DNA from: Phoronis australis
Taxonomy: Eukaryota; Phoronida; Phoronidae
Reading direction: 5' to 3'
Assembly (NCBI GenBank): GCA_002633005.1
Contig: NMRA01000078.1
Coordinates: 47,425 to 111,424 of the forward strand
DNA length: 64,000 nucleotides
Shown: piece by piece, positions 35,991 through 47,311 of the stretch
Numbering within the stretch: position 1 is the first letter of the stretch
How the letters are laid out: each line of letters opens with the position of its first letter
The notes under the pieces: generated by a model
Databases searched by the model: none
Told to the model about the DNA's origin: nothing
What the model saw: only the letters and a program-made list of their open reading frames with translations
Translations under genes and position numbers: made by a program

Positions 35991-36721
35991 TTTACGTGTG
36001 TTTCTTGACCCCATGTCGTTTGCCTAGTTCCATTCAACGATCACAGTCAATGAGACACTCCGTTGATTCTCGCATCCGAATCCCGCGTCTGACGGCTGTC
36101 GTACTTTGTAGTGAACTCGGGAATATAAGAATGGAGCGACCAGGTCTGGACGGCTGTGGAAAATACAGAATTGTCAGTAAATATTGCTAACGGAATTCGC
36201 GGAGCGGTCCATTTCGAAATGAATACCATACGCACTTCGCGACGTTTTAATTCGCCAAATTTAGACCAAATTGTGTTTCAGTAAACACTTCCAGCGTTAC
36301 ACGTCCAACCATATCCGAGAAGCCGACCGCCGGCTGTTAGCGGCCAGTTTCTTGGATTTGTTCTTTAGCGTTGCAAGTTGCACCAAGTGTTTTGGCTAGT
36401 CCGGTTGTCTGATCAGTTGGGACTCGGGCGAATAAACGCCTATGTAAAGGCATATTGTGTTTAGATCATCGTACGTCTTTATCCTTCGTGCATTGCCAAT
36501 GTAGTCGCGTCGCGTCTGTGTTCGTACTTTCATATTACTCTAGACTATCTATTGATAGTGCTTGTGGAGGATTGCAAAACGTCGCGTCATGAGTAGAGTT
36601 TTAATTTTATGTCAAAGCATTGATCGTGTGTCGTATTCCGCGGTCGCCCTTCTGTATGAGGAAGTGTGTTTCGTAATTAACTGTGAGGTCAAAAACGTAT
36701 AGTTGGTTCTGGTCTGTACCC

Positions 36722-36825
36722 GGGTAGAGTTCAGTAATGCTTGAACCTCGCCAGGACGTCTATAGAAAAGCAAGGCTTCGCGAGATGTTGGCGTGTACTT
36801 TCAATGAGAGCACGTGATTTGGACA
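36722..36825 (+). mobile_element. CGTTCAGTA-family MITE, degraded copy
   Basis: Retains GAGTTCAGTAATGCTTGAACCTCG, AAAAGCAAGGCTTCGCGAGA and GAGAGCACGTGATTTGG in the order found in the 157-bp copies, then stops. The outermost end is lost. Confidence 0.7.
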
Positions 36826-37559
36826 AGACTTATGTCGCCGCGAGACAGCTGTTGAACTCATTTCCAGACTTGTGCTTACCGAGTAAAGAGACGCCTGCCC
36901 GCATCAGTTTCACTTACGGTCTTGTTCTTCTGAAAACCTGTAAGGGTAAGGCAGGTTTGAAACACATGGTTTGTGAAGCGATGTAAAAAAAAAAACAAAT
37001 CCCGCATCAATTTTGCTGGTCTAAGGTGATTTTGTTTTTTGAAAAACTGAGGAATTAAAGAATACCACTCCACCAACACAATTTTCAAAGAAGACAGAGA
37101 CCAGAACCGTCTTTTTTCTTGGCTTCGTCGAATAGTGACGATGCCTTAGCTTTTGCAACACGAGGGGTTTGGCGTTACAGTATGTGCAATGAGCTATATT
37201 CATTTTATTTATTGATTTCTGTCGTCTTATTTCAAGCTTACAAAATTTCAATATCACCAGAACGTAGAAAAATAATGGAAAGGCTCGTTAGTATTTGTGT
37301 CGAAGAAATGTTTTGTATGCGTTTTTAGTTCTAAGCTATTGCACGACCTCGCTTAGTAATTGGTGGCCTTTGCTTAAGAGTTGTCATGTTTTTGTGTTAT
37401 TATTCCAGAAATTCTGTTTTTTTTACCCAGATAACTGGGGCAACATAGATATTGGGGCCAAAGGTGTCGCTCGTTGGTTTGTTGATGTGTTGCTGTAGCT
37501 GCTAATCTAGGAGACGGAGGCTTTGCATTCAAGAAGGCATAGACGATAGATCCTTTAAA

Positions 37560-38040
37560 CTGTACATAAATGGCATTGCAACTTACTCCCGTTTACTCCG
37601 TAGTCCCGGCGACACCGGTTTTCAGAAAACTGATATCTTTCTCTTGTTATGCACCATGCGCGTTCCTTTGTCCGATGTCACGAGACAAACGCCTATCATC
37701 TACACCGCTACATGAATTCATTAACAGGCATCGACTCGAAACTGTTGTCAAGAACTACAAACCCATCGCAGCGTTTTAGATAATTTTTATCGTATTTCTT
37801 CCGCGAAAGAAGGTTCTATCGTAACTTTTTACGAGGACTTCAATTTCAGAAGCCAAACACGTTAAAAAATACCACTTTGTAGCCTTGACATTTCAGTTCA
37901 TGTGAGCCAGTATTTTATTGCCCTGCATACATCGCTGATGCGATAATTGCTGTACGTGTACCACACAATAGGAGCTTAGCAACTTTTGAGGGCGGATGGC
38001 GACACAGTTGATGTAGAGAAAAGTTGTCTAACTACAGCAA
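37560..38040 (+). repeat. Dispersed repeat R1, copy 2
   Basis: Matches 1-510: shared CCGGTTTTCAG, TTTGTCCGATGTCACGA, TATCGTATTTCTTCCGC, CAATTTCAGAAGCCAAACAC and GTTGTCTAACTA in the same order. It ends about 1.6 kb upstream of the zinc-finger exon. Confidence 0.78.
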
Positions 38041-39194
38041 ACACTGAACGGTGGGGTTTCCTAATGAACCACATCGATTCTGAATGTAAGCCTTCTGCTC
38101 TATCGTAACACCGATCACCAACGATGCTTCAGCTTTGCTCTTCCGTACTGGGTTGTTTCATAGGCTTAGTGTTGACGACGAGGTGACGACTCAAGCGAAA
38201 GTTACCTCGCACCAAGAGGTGAACAGTTAAATGGTCCATCGGTTGCATTCAGCTGTGGTCTTTTCACGTCTTGTGGAAAAACTTTCACTTCAGGTAGCCA
38301 ACTGAGCTAGTATCGCTACGTCAGCGCTGGTCTTAGGTTTTATATTTATCAAGTAATCTGTCGTCGACGATCTGAGCATTACAAGTCTGAACTTTATTAA
38401 CAAAAATCGGATATTTTTTCCAGAATGGCCAATTTAATGTTATTTATTTTTACCATTTCGTGGGCGAGTTAGTTTGAAAAGAGCATGTTGTTTTGTCTTC
38501 TCATTCGGGGGCTTACGTGCACTATGAAAAATCGAATACTGTCTGTACTTTTTTGGGGTTACTCATCCATTTTGTTCGGAAACTGCGATTAGTTCTTGCG
38601 ATATCCCGGTTCCCCCGTTGCTTCTTACTTGCTGTGTGCCTTCCCGTTCATGGCTCTTTAGAGTGACATAAAATGTAACTCAAAGTGGGGTTTCTCCTCT
38701 TCTTATTTGACACGGCAAGACTTAGACGTAGCGCATTTCCCTTATTTGGAACATGTGACCTTTGATGTAAACAAAACAATGGTGATTTCAACCACGCGAA
38801 GTTCGTCCATTTCCGTGTGACGTTATCATGTGCATTACTACCTATAGTAATAATATATACATTATAACGCCGTAGGCCTACTCATAGAAATCGTGTATCA
38901 TGATGTCTGTAGTCGTACTGTTGCATGGAATGAGCGGAATTTCGTACCATAGCCAGTCAGACGTCTTTGAACGCACTCGCACATATTTTTTTATTTTGGG
39001 CGGAGAATTTGAGAACTGCATTGGGGTGAAAGAGCTTTTATTTTTTCTTTGTTTCAAAAGTAGTTAAACTAAAAATTCTTCCAATATTCACAGCGCATAA
39101 CTCTCATGTTAGCATCCCCAACTTGAACCCAAGAAGTAAAATTCGCCTCGAACTGTTTATTTTTACGAGTTTTCGCGTTCCGCGCCTCTTTAAA
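38041..39194. other. Region upstream of the zinc-finger exon
   Basis: No recognised coding exon. If the gene at 39626 has 5' exons or a promoter they may lie here or further upstream, but I see no convincing core promoter, only scattered TATA-like AT stretches (for example near 38848-38860). One plain stretch between two R1 copies. Confidence 0.4.
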
Positions 39195-39450
39195 ACATTA
39201 CAACTAACTCCCGTTTAGTCTCTGTTGCTGAGGATACCGGCTACTAGAGGCCTTAGTGATACCAATCTTTCTTTTGTTAACCGCCAGGCTCAGTCTTTGT
39301 CCGATGTCACGACGCAAACGTGATTTATCTAACACGCTAAATGGATACAAAAATATAAACGATGTATCAATTTTCGTGGAATCGAGGGCCGGCGGCTACA
39401 CCGGTTTCCCCCCCGTTGATGTAAAGAAGAATTGTCCAACTTCAAGGTAC
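39195..39450 (+). repeat. Dispersed repeat R1, copy 3 (internally deleted)
   Basis: Shares ACTCCCGTTTA, GCTCAGTCTTTGTCCGATGT, CTACACCGGTTT and GATGTAAAGAAGAATTGTC with the other R1 copies, but lacks their central 200 bp. It ends 175 bp before the zinc-finger exon, so an R1 copy may lie in the gene's upstream intron or promoter. Confidence 0.75.
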
Positions 39451-39625
39451 CGCTGGTGGTGTTTTTCGGTCATGAGACCCTGACCTTTGAAGTTACTTAT
39501 GCCTGCTTAAGATCTGACTATTTTTACTAGGCAAGTGGCTTTCTCTTATGCACGTGGGTATTATTTTGAAGCGACTGACGTGTGTACTGTCGATCGTGAG
39601 TATAATTGGTAACTTCTGATTCCAG

Positions 39626-42102
39626 TGATCTTGAAGGATGTCGACGACAGCAGCTACGGATTCGTGGAGATGTATTTGTGCTCATTTTGCGAGACGGAGT
39701 TTGATGACGTCGACGAGTTGAGAGAGCATCAAGAAAACTGCTTCTTCTTACCGTCGTCCTTGGCTTGCGTCCTATCGCGCACTTCCACCCCTTTGTCTCC
39801 GCCAGCCATGAGACCCGTAACGCGCTCCCACAGTCATGAGGCGCCTTACCCCAAGCACTCTGTTTCTCAAGCGCGCTACATGACGCAGCTGAACTTAGTG
39901 TCTACAGCTACGACGAAGCAAATGAGGAGGCCTGTGAGAGTGAGCTGTGACGTCATAGACGTTGCGCCCTTGCCTAGGACGCCAGTGACGCCAAAAAGCC
40001 CGAAGGCTCTCATGTCCCAAATGAGCTGCGAGAACGAGCCTCTGAGTCCGCGGTTTACACGTGGTTCGCAAATCCCCCTCAGCCCCTGTCCCAACCCGAG
40101 GCGGTTCAGCTTTCTTCAGAATCGCAGTGACGAGGACGTCATCGAAATATCGTCGGATGACGAGAGCAGTGACGATTTTGATGATGTAGAAAGCACAGGC
40201 ACGCAGGAGGATTCGTCGAGAAAACGTGCCTATTTACTTAACATTGACATCAGCTCCCCCTTGGGTGTCCGTGTGAGAGAACATATTGATAGTGATCACT
40301 CGGAGAATGCGAGCATCAATGGCAATGCGTACGAGTCGTATTGTAGGACGCCAATTAAGAATAGCTTCTTGCAGAAACTCCGGGACAGGGGCAGCGAGTA
40401 CCCAGTCACATTTCGCCACCGGCGGCGCTATAAGCACTGCCATGCTTACAAATTTACATCCTCACAAAGGCGCGAGTTTAGTCGTGTATTCGATACTGGT
40501 CTTGACAAGCACAGTCGTCGGTTGAAGCGTCTAATGCGCCCATGCAGCGTTTGTTTGCGACGTCTTTCTAAGGAGGAATTGAAGAAATGGATAAGGCCCG
40601 AGAAAGTGGCCGTATGTTCGGTCGAAATGTTGCGCCAGTCGGACCTAGCCAAATGGCTTCATCCGCCCCCAACAAGTTCAAAGTACACTTCTGAACTGTC
40701 TCTCAAACTACCTCAGCTGAGTAGTATCCTTGGTTTCAAGACAACTAATGCTCCTCACCCAATCACCTTGAAACCTGGTCAAACCGTTTCGGAAGGGCAA
40801 CAATCTGTTCTGAAACCACAAAAACCTGTGTTGTGTGGCTCGTTAAATCAGAGCGCCTCAAGAATGCTTATACCCTATGGAAATAACACTAATCATGCGG
40901 TCATGAATACTACAAGAGACGTATCACAGTCGCAGCTCAATGCAATGACATTTGTAAAAGATGGTGTGAGGACTTCGGGTAACATTTTGCAGGACAGACT
41001 TTATAGTAGCGTAAATCAGTCGTTGACCGTCGATGTTGGCGGCGATACGCTCAATACGGTGCGCCGACGACTGCGCTGGAGGCGCAGTAACGCAGATAGC
41101 CCCTCCAGCACCAGCTCTTCTTGGAGTCTCGATGGCCGATGGAACGGCATGAATTCTGAGCCACATTCGGCCGATGACTCCGAAAGCCGATGTTCGAGTG
41201 AAACGTCGGAAGCACAGATGCCGCCGGTAATGCGCTTGCGCAAGTTCAGTTCGATGAAGTTGAAACAGGTCGACAACAATGACTCTGATCTGTCGTTATA
41301 CACGAATAACAATGGCGACAACAAAAGAACAGTGACGAAGCCAGGTTCAATGGTACAACCAAATTTGTCGCGAAACCCCANCTTTGGAAATAACACTAAT
41401 CATGCGGTCATGAATACTACAAGAGACGTATCACAGTCGCAGCTCAATGCAATGACATTTGTAAAAGGTGGTGTGAGGACTTCGGGTAACATTTTGCAGG
41501 ACAGACTTTATAGTAGCGTAAATCAGTCGTTGACCGTCGATGTTGGCGGCGATACGCTCAATACGGTGCGCCGACGACTGCGCTGCAGGCGCAGTAACGC
41601 AGATAGCCCCTCCAGCACCAGCTCTTCTTGGAGTCTCGATGGCCGATGGAACGGCATGAATTCTGAGCCACATTCGGCCGATGACTCCGAAAGCCGATGT
41701 TCGAGTGAAACGTCGGAAGCACAGATGCCGCCGGTAATGCGCTTGCGCAAGTTCAGTTCGATGAAGTTGAAACAGGTCGACAACAATGACTCTGATCTGT
41801 CGTTATACACGAATAACAATGGCGACAACAAAAGAACAGTGACGAAGCCAGGTTCAATGGTACAACCAAATTTGTCGCGAAACCCCATCGGTGCCGCGAA
41901 AGCTGTATTGGATAGGTCAGACAATCGTCTGTGTAATGGCAAGACCGCGTCGGTTCCGCGCACCAGATCGCTTTGTTCGACTGTCTTGCGGTCAGGAAGG
42001 AAGATCTCGTCGCCTGTCAAAGGCGGTGTTCGCTCATGGATTAGCAACAACGAGGACGAGGACGTGATATTCGTGGGCGAGCTGGTGTGCATCGATGACT
42101 GA
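39626..42102 (+). CDS. C2HC-finger protein with two SUMO-interaction-like motifs
   Basis: A single long open exon, by far the longest in the window. The first in-frame ATG is at 39670; the frame is also open back to a possible acceptor (TCTGATTCCAG, ending 39625), so it may be a 3'-terminal exon. Numbering from 39670: a C-x2-C-x12-H-x3-C finger (C4, C7, H20, C24); a DEDVIEISSDDE stretch with a hydrophobic core at about 157-161 and an acidic tail, as in SUMO-interaction motifs; CSVCLRRL at 292; and a C-terminal EDEDVIFVGE (799-804), a second motif of that kind. The rest is Ser/Arg/Asn-rich and probably disordered. A nuclear, SUMO-linked regulatory role is inferred, not shown. I do not recognise the orthologue. 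Residues 404-571 are repeated as about 573-740 around an N, so the true length is probably near 641 residues. Confidence 0.85.
40879..41887 (+). repeat. 507-bp in-frame duplication around a single N (likely assembly artefact)
   Basis: 40879-41380 and 41386-41887 are the same sequence at an offset of 507 bp, with N at 41381. Two differences were seen: AAAGATGG against AAAGGTGG (Asp to Gly) and CGCTGGAGG against CGCTGCAGG (Trp to Cys). Since 507 is a multiple of three the reading frame survives and the duplication would pass unnoticed in a protein set. Allelic copies joined head to tail is the likely cause. Confidence 0.85.
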
Positions 42103-42330
42103 ACTGTTGTGCTGTGTATCTTAGATTAGTATTGATATCATGATGACGTGCTGAATCGTGTAATCCTTTTCACTGTATATACATAAATATGATTATTTAT
42201 ATAGCACTGATTAGTTAGCTCATTGATCTTAGACAAGTAGTTGCAGCGTAGTATCTGGACGATATTATTTATTATTATAATGAAGTAAATCTGCTATTAT
42301 TCCACTAAGTTTATCACTGTCTTGTTTCAA
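42103..42330 (+). promoter_or_regulatory. Probable 3' untranslated region with AU-rich words
   Basis: AT-rich sequence directly after the stop, with ATTTA pentamers in GATTATTTATATAG and TATTATTTATTATT. I see no canonical AATAAA within about 200 bp; ATAAATATG near 42182 is the nearest variant. AU-rich elements in a 3' end often shorten mRNA life; this is inference from composition only. Confidence 0.35.
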
Positions 42331-42823
42331 GTATTGTTGGCGACGATCTAGTTGCCGGACTTGATTTTGGCATATGAACATTTCCCCCAAAATGGTAGGT
42401 TCTCCAATGTATATGAAAACTAAGCTACATACCTGTATGTGTCCTCTAAAGTTTTACAAAGTTTTTCATAAGCTTCTACAAGGAGTCACTCCCAAATATA
42501 AATATACTCCCAGAAGTTTAACAATCAGAGAAGCTGCGAATAGGTCCTCTCAACTTGACCGATGACGACATTCCCAGACAGCTTGGTCAAGCACAAAACG
42601 TTAGCTTAAGTTGTGCATGTAAGTTTGTTAAACCACATACTTTCGTGATAGGGCAGTCCCTAATTCCACAGCGACACTCGGATCTCGTTGTATTTACCCA
42701 CAGTGGCCCATTATCCCTCAAGCACTTATGTTGCTTGGCGTTTTCGCGCCATTGGAGTTCCATAAGTTTGTTGTGTCGTGTTCTTTACACTTTTTTCGCC
42801 TGCATTTTTCTGTTCGTCCTCCA

Positions 42824-43030
42824 ATGCCAGCACCGTTTTACTGCTGTGCTGTGGGCTGCTACCACGATGGGATCAAGTTCTATGAACTTGACAAAATCCG
42901 TGGATGCTTCCCAACCTCAATCAGAGACAAGAAAACGCGGAGAGAGTGGATAAAGCAAGATCATCGGGTTAATTTTGAATCCAACAGAATCCCCTTTCTT
43001 GAAGATGCCTTTCAAATCTGGTGCTTTTAA
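42824..43030 (+). pseudogene. THAP-like frame, family 2, copy 2
   Basis: Begins MPAPFYCCAVGCYHDGIKFY, then GCFPTSIRDKKTRREWIKQ, matching the first half of a THAP domain: the C-x(2-4)-C pair, the F-P pair, and W followed by I. The C-terminal half with C-x2-H is missing before the stop at 43028. Downstream, near 43132-43250, another frame reads KGKFYRCVIWDG, which is shared with the 24.0 kb copy, so part of the ancestral protein continues after a disruption or intron. The upstream 140 bp also match the 24.0 kb copy. Either a decayed duplicate or an incompletely seen spliced gene. Confidence 0.6.
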
Positions 43031-43685
43031 ACTGTTGAAATCGAGAATGTTTCCGCGGCCATACACCTCGACGGTTTCGACATGATCCTGTGAAAATGTG
43101 CCTGACATTCCAAGACTAGGTCAATAAAAACAACCGCTTTCTTACGTGTACCCCAGGAACAAAGGAAAGTTTTATCGCTGTGTAATCTGGGACGGGGATA
43201 TTGCCCATACTGTCGCTCAGCACTTTGGTCAGACCTTGGATGTTGTATAAATTGTAATTTATTGTTAGCGTTATGTTTGACTGCAAACACTCAAATTGCG
43301 ACAGTTTGTACCCTGGGTCGTCGGAGCACCAATTTTCGAAACAAATAAAACGCAGTGGGTGTCTCGAAATTCACTAGGTATTGCAGGCAAATTAAGGAAC
43401 ATTTACTTAGCAAGCCGACACTAGGGCGTGTGTATACATCCAGCGTGATTACATCCATATACAGTATTCAGACGAAAAAGCATTATTATCTTTTAATAAG
43501 GGGCATCAAAAGCAATGTTGTCAATTTTGCATTTGATTACTGACCTTCATTTCTTCTTCTCTGTCTTGTAAAATTTCTCTTTGCCGGTCTTATGAATTGG
43601 CAATTTCCATAACATGTTTGCAGTTTTTGGTGAGCCGCATATAAAGACAACTATTGAGATATGTATGTGTTTGGACAAGACTCTT

Positions 43686-43816
43686 CAGTGGCGGATAAAG
43701 GATTTTTGAGTTAGGGAGGCCAGGGCAGACTATTAGCCAGGATTTTGCCCATCAGACATTCGCACCTCCGAACTGCCTAATGGAATTCGGGAGAATTTTT
43801 AGGGGAGGTTATGGCC
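43686..43816 (-). mobile_element. GGCGGAT-ended element, copy truncated at an N
   Basis: Starts CAGTGGCGGATAAAGG. The interior (GGGCAGACTATTAGCCAGGA, GACATTCGCACCTC) is the reverse complement of 2514-2660. Similarity ends where the assembly has an N (43817), so the right end is either missing or unresolved. Confidence 0.7.
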
Positions 43817-43879
43817 NGAAAATGTCCTATGGTCGGGGTAGGGGAAACTCGAGGCGACCGGGGGACAAAATTAAACCCC

Positions 43880-45119
43880 CGCCCCGGTGAGACACGAGAT
43901 TGGAGTTTTACAGGGACTTTCTCCGTGGCGACGATGAAAAGGACAAGTGTGACGAAAGACTGACGTCACGGTTGGCATCAGCGGGATGACTTTATAATTA
44001 AAGCCTGCGAGTGACACACGTTACAAATGGGCATTGGCTGCAAGTGATGGTCGTGTAATCGTCTGTCGATGATAACGTATGCATTTACTCAAGCGTCTTG
44101 GGTTGTTTTCTGATATAGTTATTGTTAATCGAACTTCGGTGTCCACAAAATTTACGACGGTTGGTGCTTTGTTATCTGTACAAACTGTCGCGGCGTGACG
44201 ATTGCGAATTTATGTAGTTTGACAGTTTGTGGTCTTACAGCGGGATTTAGCTACTGGATTCTGTGAGGGTCACGACAGTCTGCAGTACCACGAACCATTA
44301 ATTGTAACGAAAAATTACAGCAGTCTGAGTTGTTGCGGCAGTGTCTTGTAAGGGTTCCAATGGGTTAACCAACTGCTGGACTCTGGTCAACAAGTCAGTC
44401 GTTATGTTTGTTTTGTAAACATGTGTAGCATGTTGTGGTTGTTGTCTGGGAATGACGTCAACGGCTTCTCCAGTACGCAGAGGTCACGATGTTGTGAATG
44501 AAACGATGTTGTGAATGAACTTTTGATATAAACGCGAGTCTTTCGAACGTGACGTCTTGTAAAGTTAAGATAAGTTCGGGAGTGACCCTTTAATTTAACT
44601 CGTTCTCATTTTTGTACAAATAAAGTAAATAGTAAGTACTTAAAATAATATTTTATTCTGCGAAATCATAAGCTATGACATTACAGCAACACTAAGGCTC
44701 GCTGGATGCTGATGACATCAGAGAAAGCTACGTCTGTTTGAGGGTGCGCCTCTATAGTCATATTTTTTTACTATAATGCGCGCCACAGCTCGCCTGTAGG
44801 ATAAACAGATTCATTGTTAGGCCTATTTAAAACCTGGCGGTTTCTACTTGTACTGTACTCCAAGAATTATTTAACGCAAATGCACGTTTTCAATCGTACT
44901 CCTTAAAACCTCATTTTTCTGAGCCATGACATTGTGATGGGCATATCACTTTATCAAACAATTCAAATGGCAGTTGCACTGGAAAATTGTTTGCATTTTA
45001 AGTAATAAGGAAGATTTCAACTTTCAACGTTTGTAAAGCACATGCGATTCTATGTGGCGTGAAACAGGGTACAACACTTATGGTATCAATGAAGACGAGT
45101 ATGTGACAATATTAATAAA
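43880..45119. other. 1.2 kb without a recognised feature
   Basis: Contains a perfect 17-bp tandem duplication (ACGATGTTGTGAATGAA at 44486-44502 and 44503-44519) and nothing else that I can support. Confidence 0.5.
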
Positions 45120-45185
45120 AAAGATATATATTTTTCAACTTCAACATGTTTCGATGTCTCAAACATCATTAGGACTGACAAATAA
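45120..45185 (-). mobile_element. Probable terminal remnant of a retroelement
   Basis: The minus strand reads GTCCTAATGATGTTTGAGAC followed by ATCGAAACATGTTGAAG. This wording (a CTGATGATG-like run, a short hairpin GATGT..ACATC, then GAAAC) is typical of the ends of Penelope-like and similar retroelements. No coding part is attached. It lies just before THAP module copy 2. Confidence 0.4.
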
Positions 45186-45562
45186 TCAAGGCCATCTACC
45201 ATCTTGACCCACTCTGTGTACAGTAGAGCTTTCAGGACGCGTCATAGTAACAAAACTTCGATGACAACACTTACACACACTGAGAAAAAAATATCTAGAG
45301 ATCCTGAGATAATTAAGTCGGGATCTCGAGATCATGAGATAATTAAAAGAGTTCCCACCACGACATTGTGTCTCAAAAAGATTTTTATTAATACATCTTA
45401 AGAGATTTAATAGCCTTTACTACAACTGTTGCTAAGAAACAAGCCAAAAATCTTATAAAATGTTTTTTCTGTTATCGGGGTTGTACGTAATGGGTGTTGT
45501 TTTAATCAATCCGATACTGAGGAGCTGCGAGGAAAGTCCGCGGAGAGCCGACATTTTCATAC

Positions 45563-45809
45563 ATGAAAAGGTGCGTGCGTGGAGGCCTGTAGTAACAGCA
45601 ACTTGACCGAGAATGTCTCAGTTCACATTTCTTAAATAGTAAAAGTTGCACAGAAAAGACGTCGGTTTGTGCGCCGCACGAGAGTGTGCAAAGTTGGTGT
45701 GGAACATGCGATTCAGTCGAGAGCAACACTGTTCGGCACATTTCAGGGAAATTTTGTGTTTCGACCAAACGCAAAGCGGCGTTGCGATGAAGGATTCGCC
45801 ACCTTGTAA
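45563..45809 (+). pseudogene. THAP-domain pseudogene, family 1, copy 2
   Basis: Starts MKRCVRG; after a +1 shift the sequence continues ACSNSNLTENVSVH, then a stop, then KVAQKRRRFVRRTRV, and in a neighbouring frame REQHCSAHFREILCF. All THAP landmarks (C-x(2-4)-C, basic RRFVRRTR helix, C-x2-H) are present but spread over three frames, and the F-P pair is damaged. It ends KRRCDEGFATL. A dead copy of a zinc-dependent DNA-binding domain. Confidence 0.75.
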
Positions 45810-45994
45810 GTGTATTTGTAAATTTCATAAATAACGAACAAACTTCTTCCATTCTAGGATGAATGATTCCATGCCCTCGACCCCGGCTCAGATCGAGTGC
45901 TACGACACGCAGCCGTGTTTAGAACGGCAATAGTCAATACGAGTTACCCAGGTTTCTTGTGGAAATTGTCAGTGATTATTAGTGTCTGTGAATA

Positions 45995-46236
45995 TTGCTC
46001 ACCCCTTGGTTCTGTTGGTTGTGACTCACACGTTTATGCGGCATTTCTCGTGCAAGTGAGTCGAGTTCATACGGCCTCAAAGCCGACGAACCGCAAAGGG
46101 GGAAATCGAATTCATTGTCTGATTCTTTAAGTACTTAAGTGTGATGCCCGTACCCACTCTCCTCTCTGTCTGCATAATAATTGTTCAGTTCTCGCTCAAA
46201 ATCGTCCTCGTCTTCTGATCTGCTGTGTTCCGCCAT
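45995..46236 (-). pseudogene. Acidic MAE/PYELD frame (decayed), copy 2
   Basis: Opens MAEHSRSEDEDDFERELNNY at the ATG 46236-46234 and continues YADREESGYGHH to a stop. Downstream in the same frame it reads ALRPYELDSLARE, which aligns with YFEPYELDPPARE of the copy at 54711-54964. The internal stop makes it non-functional as it stands. The extra sequence between the two parts could alternatively be a decayed intron. Function unknown. Confidence 0.6.
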
Positions 46237-46290
46237 TGCAATTGATTGTCAAGTGACTCGTCTTTTACCCATTACATCATTTGGCGAGAA

Positions 46291-47018
46291 ACTTGGACAT
46301 AACTAATTTTTCTTCAAATTAAAAAATTCGCGATTATTTGGCATGAAAAGTGCTTGTTTAGTAATACATTTTATTGTTTTTTCATTTTACATTAGCTAAC
46401 TGAAACCTCAAAAATGAAGAAAATGCTTGGTGGAACTTTAAAAAAGAAACGCGCGATGTCTTGTTTGGGCTACCGCATCACGCAGTGGAAAATCCACAGA
46501 TTTCAAAAGCGTTTAACTTTGTATCCTTTTCGTCCATAACTCTGGTTACATTTGTATGACGATTGCTGTATTATATTGAGGGATTGGGAACACACAAAAC
46601 CGGGCGAAGAATTATTCCTCGTCCGGATTCAAAACATTCGACTTTATTTTCATATTAACACAATCTTCACACCCCTTGATAGGGCCTATCCTATTTGCGC
46701 AAAAAGGTTAAATTTCATCACTTGCTGGTGCCGTCCATTTTGCTTGGCGTGAATTTGGAACTCAAGGTAGAAAGCAAACGTTTCGTGGAGTATGAAAATG
46801 CAGTTGAAGAGTTGAAGTCCTAGCAAAGTTTTGGTTTTTTTTCTTGGTTTATTGATTTTTTTTTCAAAAATTAAATGTTAACGCGCTTAATGTTCTTAAT
46901 TTTTTTAAACTTGGACGTTCAGTACGGCAAAATCAAAGATCCAAAAACAAAATGGCCAATTTCCACCGCCCTACTAATATTCAGTTGTATGTATGTCATC
47001 GCGGTTGAGATATGAGTG
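46291..47018. other. No recognised feature
   Basis: AT-rich, with T runs around 46837-46865. A 66-codon frame at 46552-46752 has no motif. Nothing supported. Confidence 0.45.
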
Positions 47019-47242
47019 GAGGCAGTGGCGGATCTAGGATATCACAAGGGGGGGCCCAACATTTTGTCCGGCTGTAAGCATTTGCGCAAACTGAACCACG
47101 ATTGTAGATGCGCATAGCACCGAATGGGGGGAGGTCCAGGAAATTTTTCTGTTTTTACCTCTAAAAATCAAGCATTTTCCTTGATTCCTGAAGTATTCAA
47201 GAAAAAAAAAAAACGGAGAACGTGTCAAACAGGAAAACTGAA

Positions 47243-47311
47243 CGAACCAAAGACTTGAATTCACGACCCCGCGGTTAGAGAGCGCGTGCGTTACCACTAC
47301 ACCACCACGAT
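47243..47311 (-). other. tRNA-like pol III promoter inside the transposon
   Basis: The minus strand reads TGGTGGTGTAGTGGTAACGC, then ACCGCGGGGTCGTG, then AATTCAAGTCT. Box A (TGGTGTAGTGG) is perfect, box B is decayed. It occupies the same place as the unit at 30409-30478. No cloverleaf with paired acceptor and T stems. Confidence 0.6.

Larger units (their letters stand above)
45360..46290 (+). repeat. THAP/acidic convergent module, copy 2
   Basis: The inverted counterpart of 17815-18440, longer by an extra block around 45999-46135. Non-coding flanks are also shared (GTGTCTCAAAAAGA at the left, GTTCCGCCATTGCAATTGATTGTCAAGTGA-like at the right), so the copied unit is about 0.6-0.9 kb. It contains a plus-strand THAP frame and a minus-strand acidic frame pointing toward each other. 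Confidence 0.8.

Noticed and set aside
41523-42092. A 189-codon minus-strand frame opposite the zinc-finger gene
   Set aside because: It is the complement of strongly biased coding sequence on the plus strand and includes the artefactual duplication.
45120-45185. A true hammerhead ribozyme (CTAATGA..GAAAC)
   Set aside because: The visible hairpin GATGT/ACATC uses bases that must belong to the catalytic core, so the fold is not a hammerhead as written.
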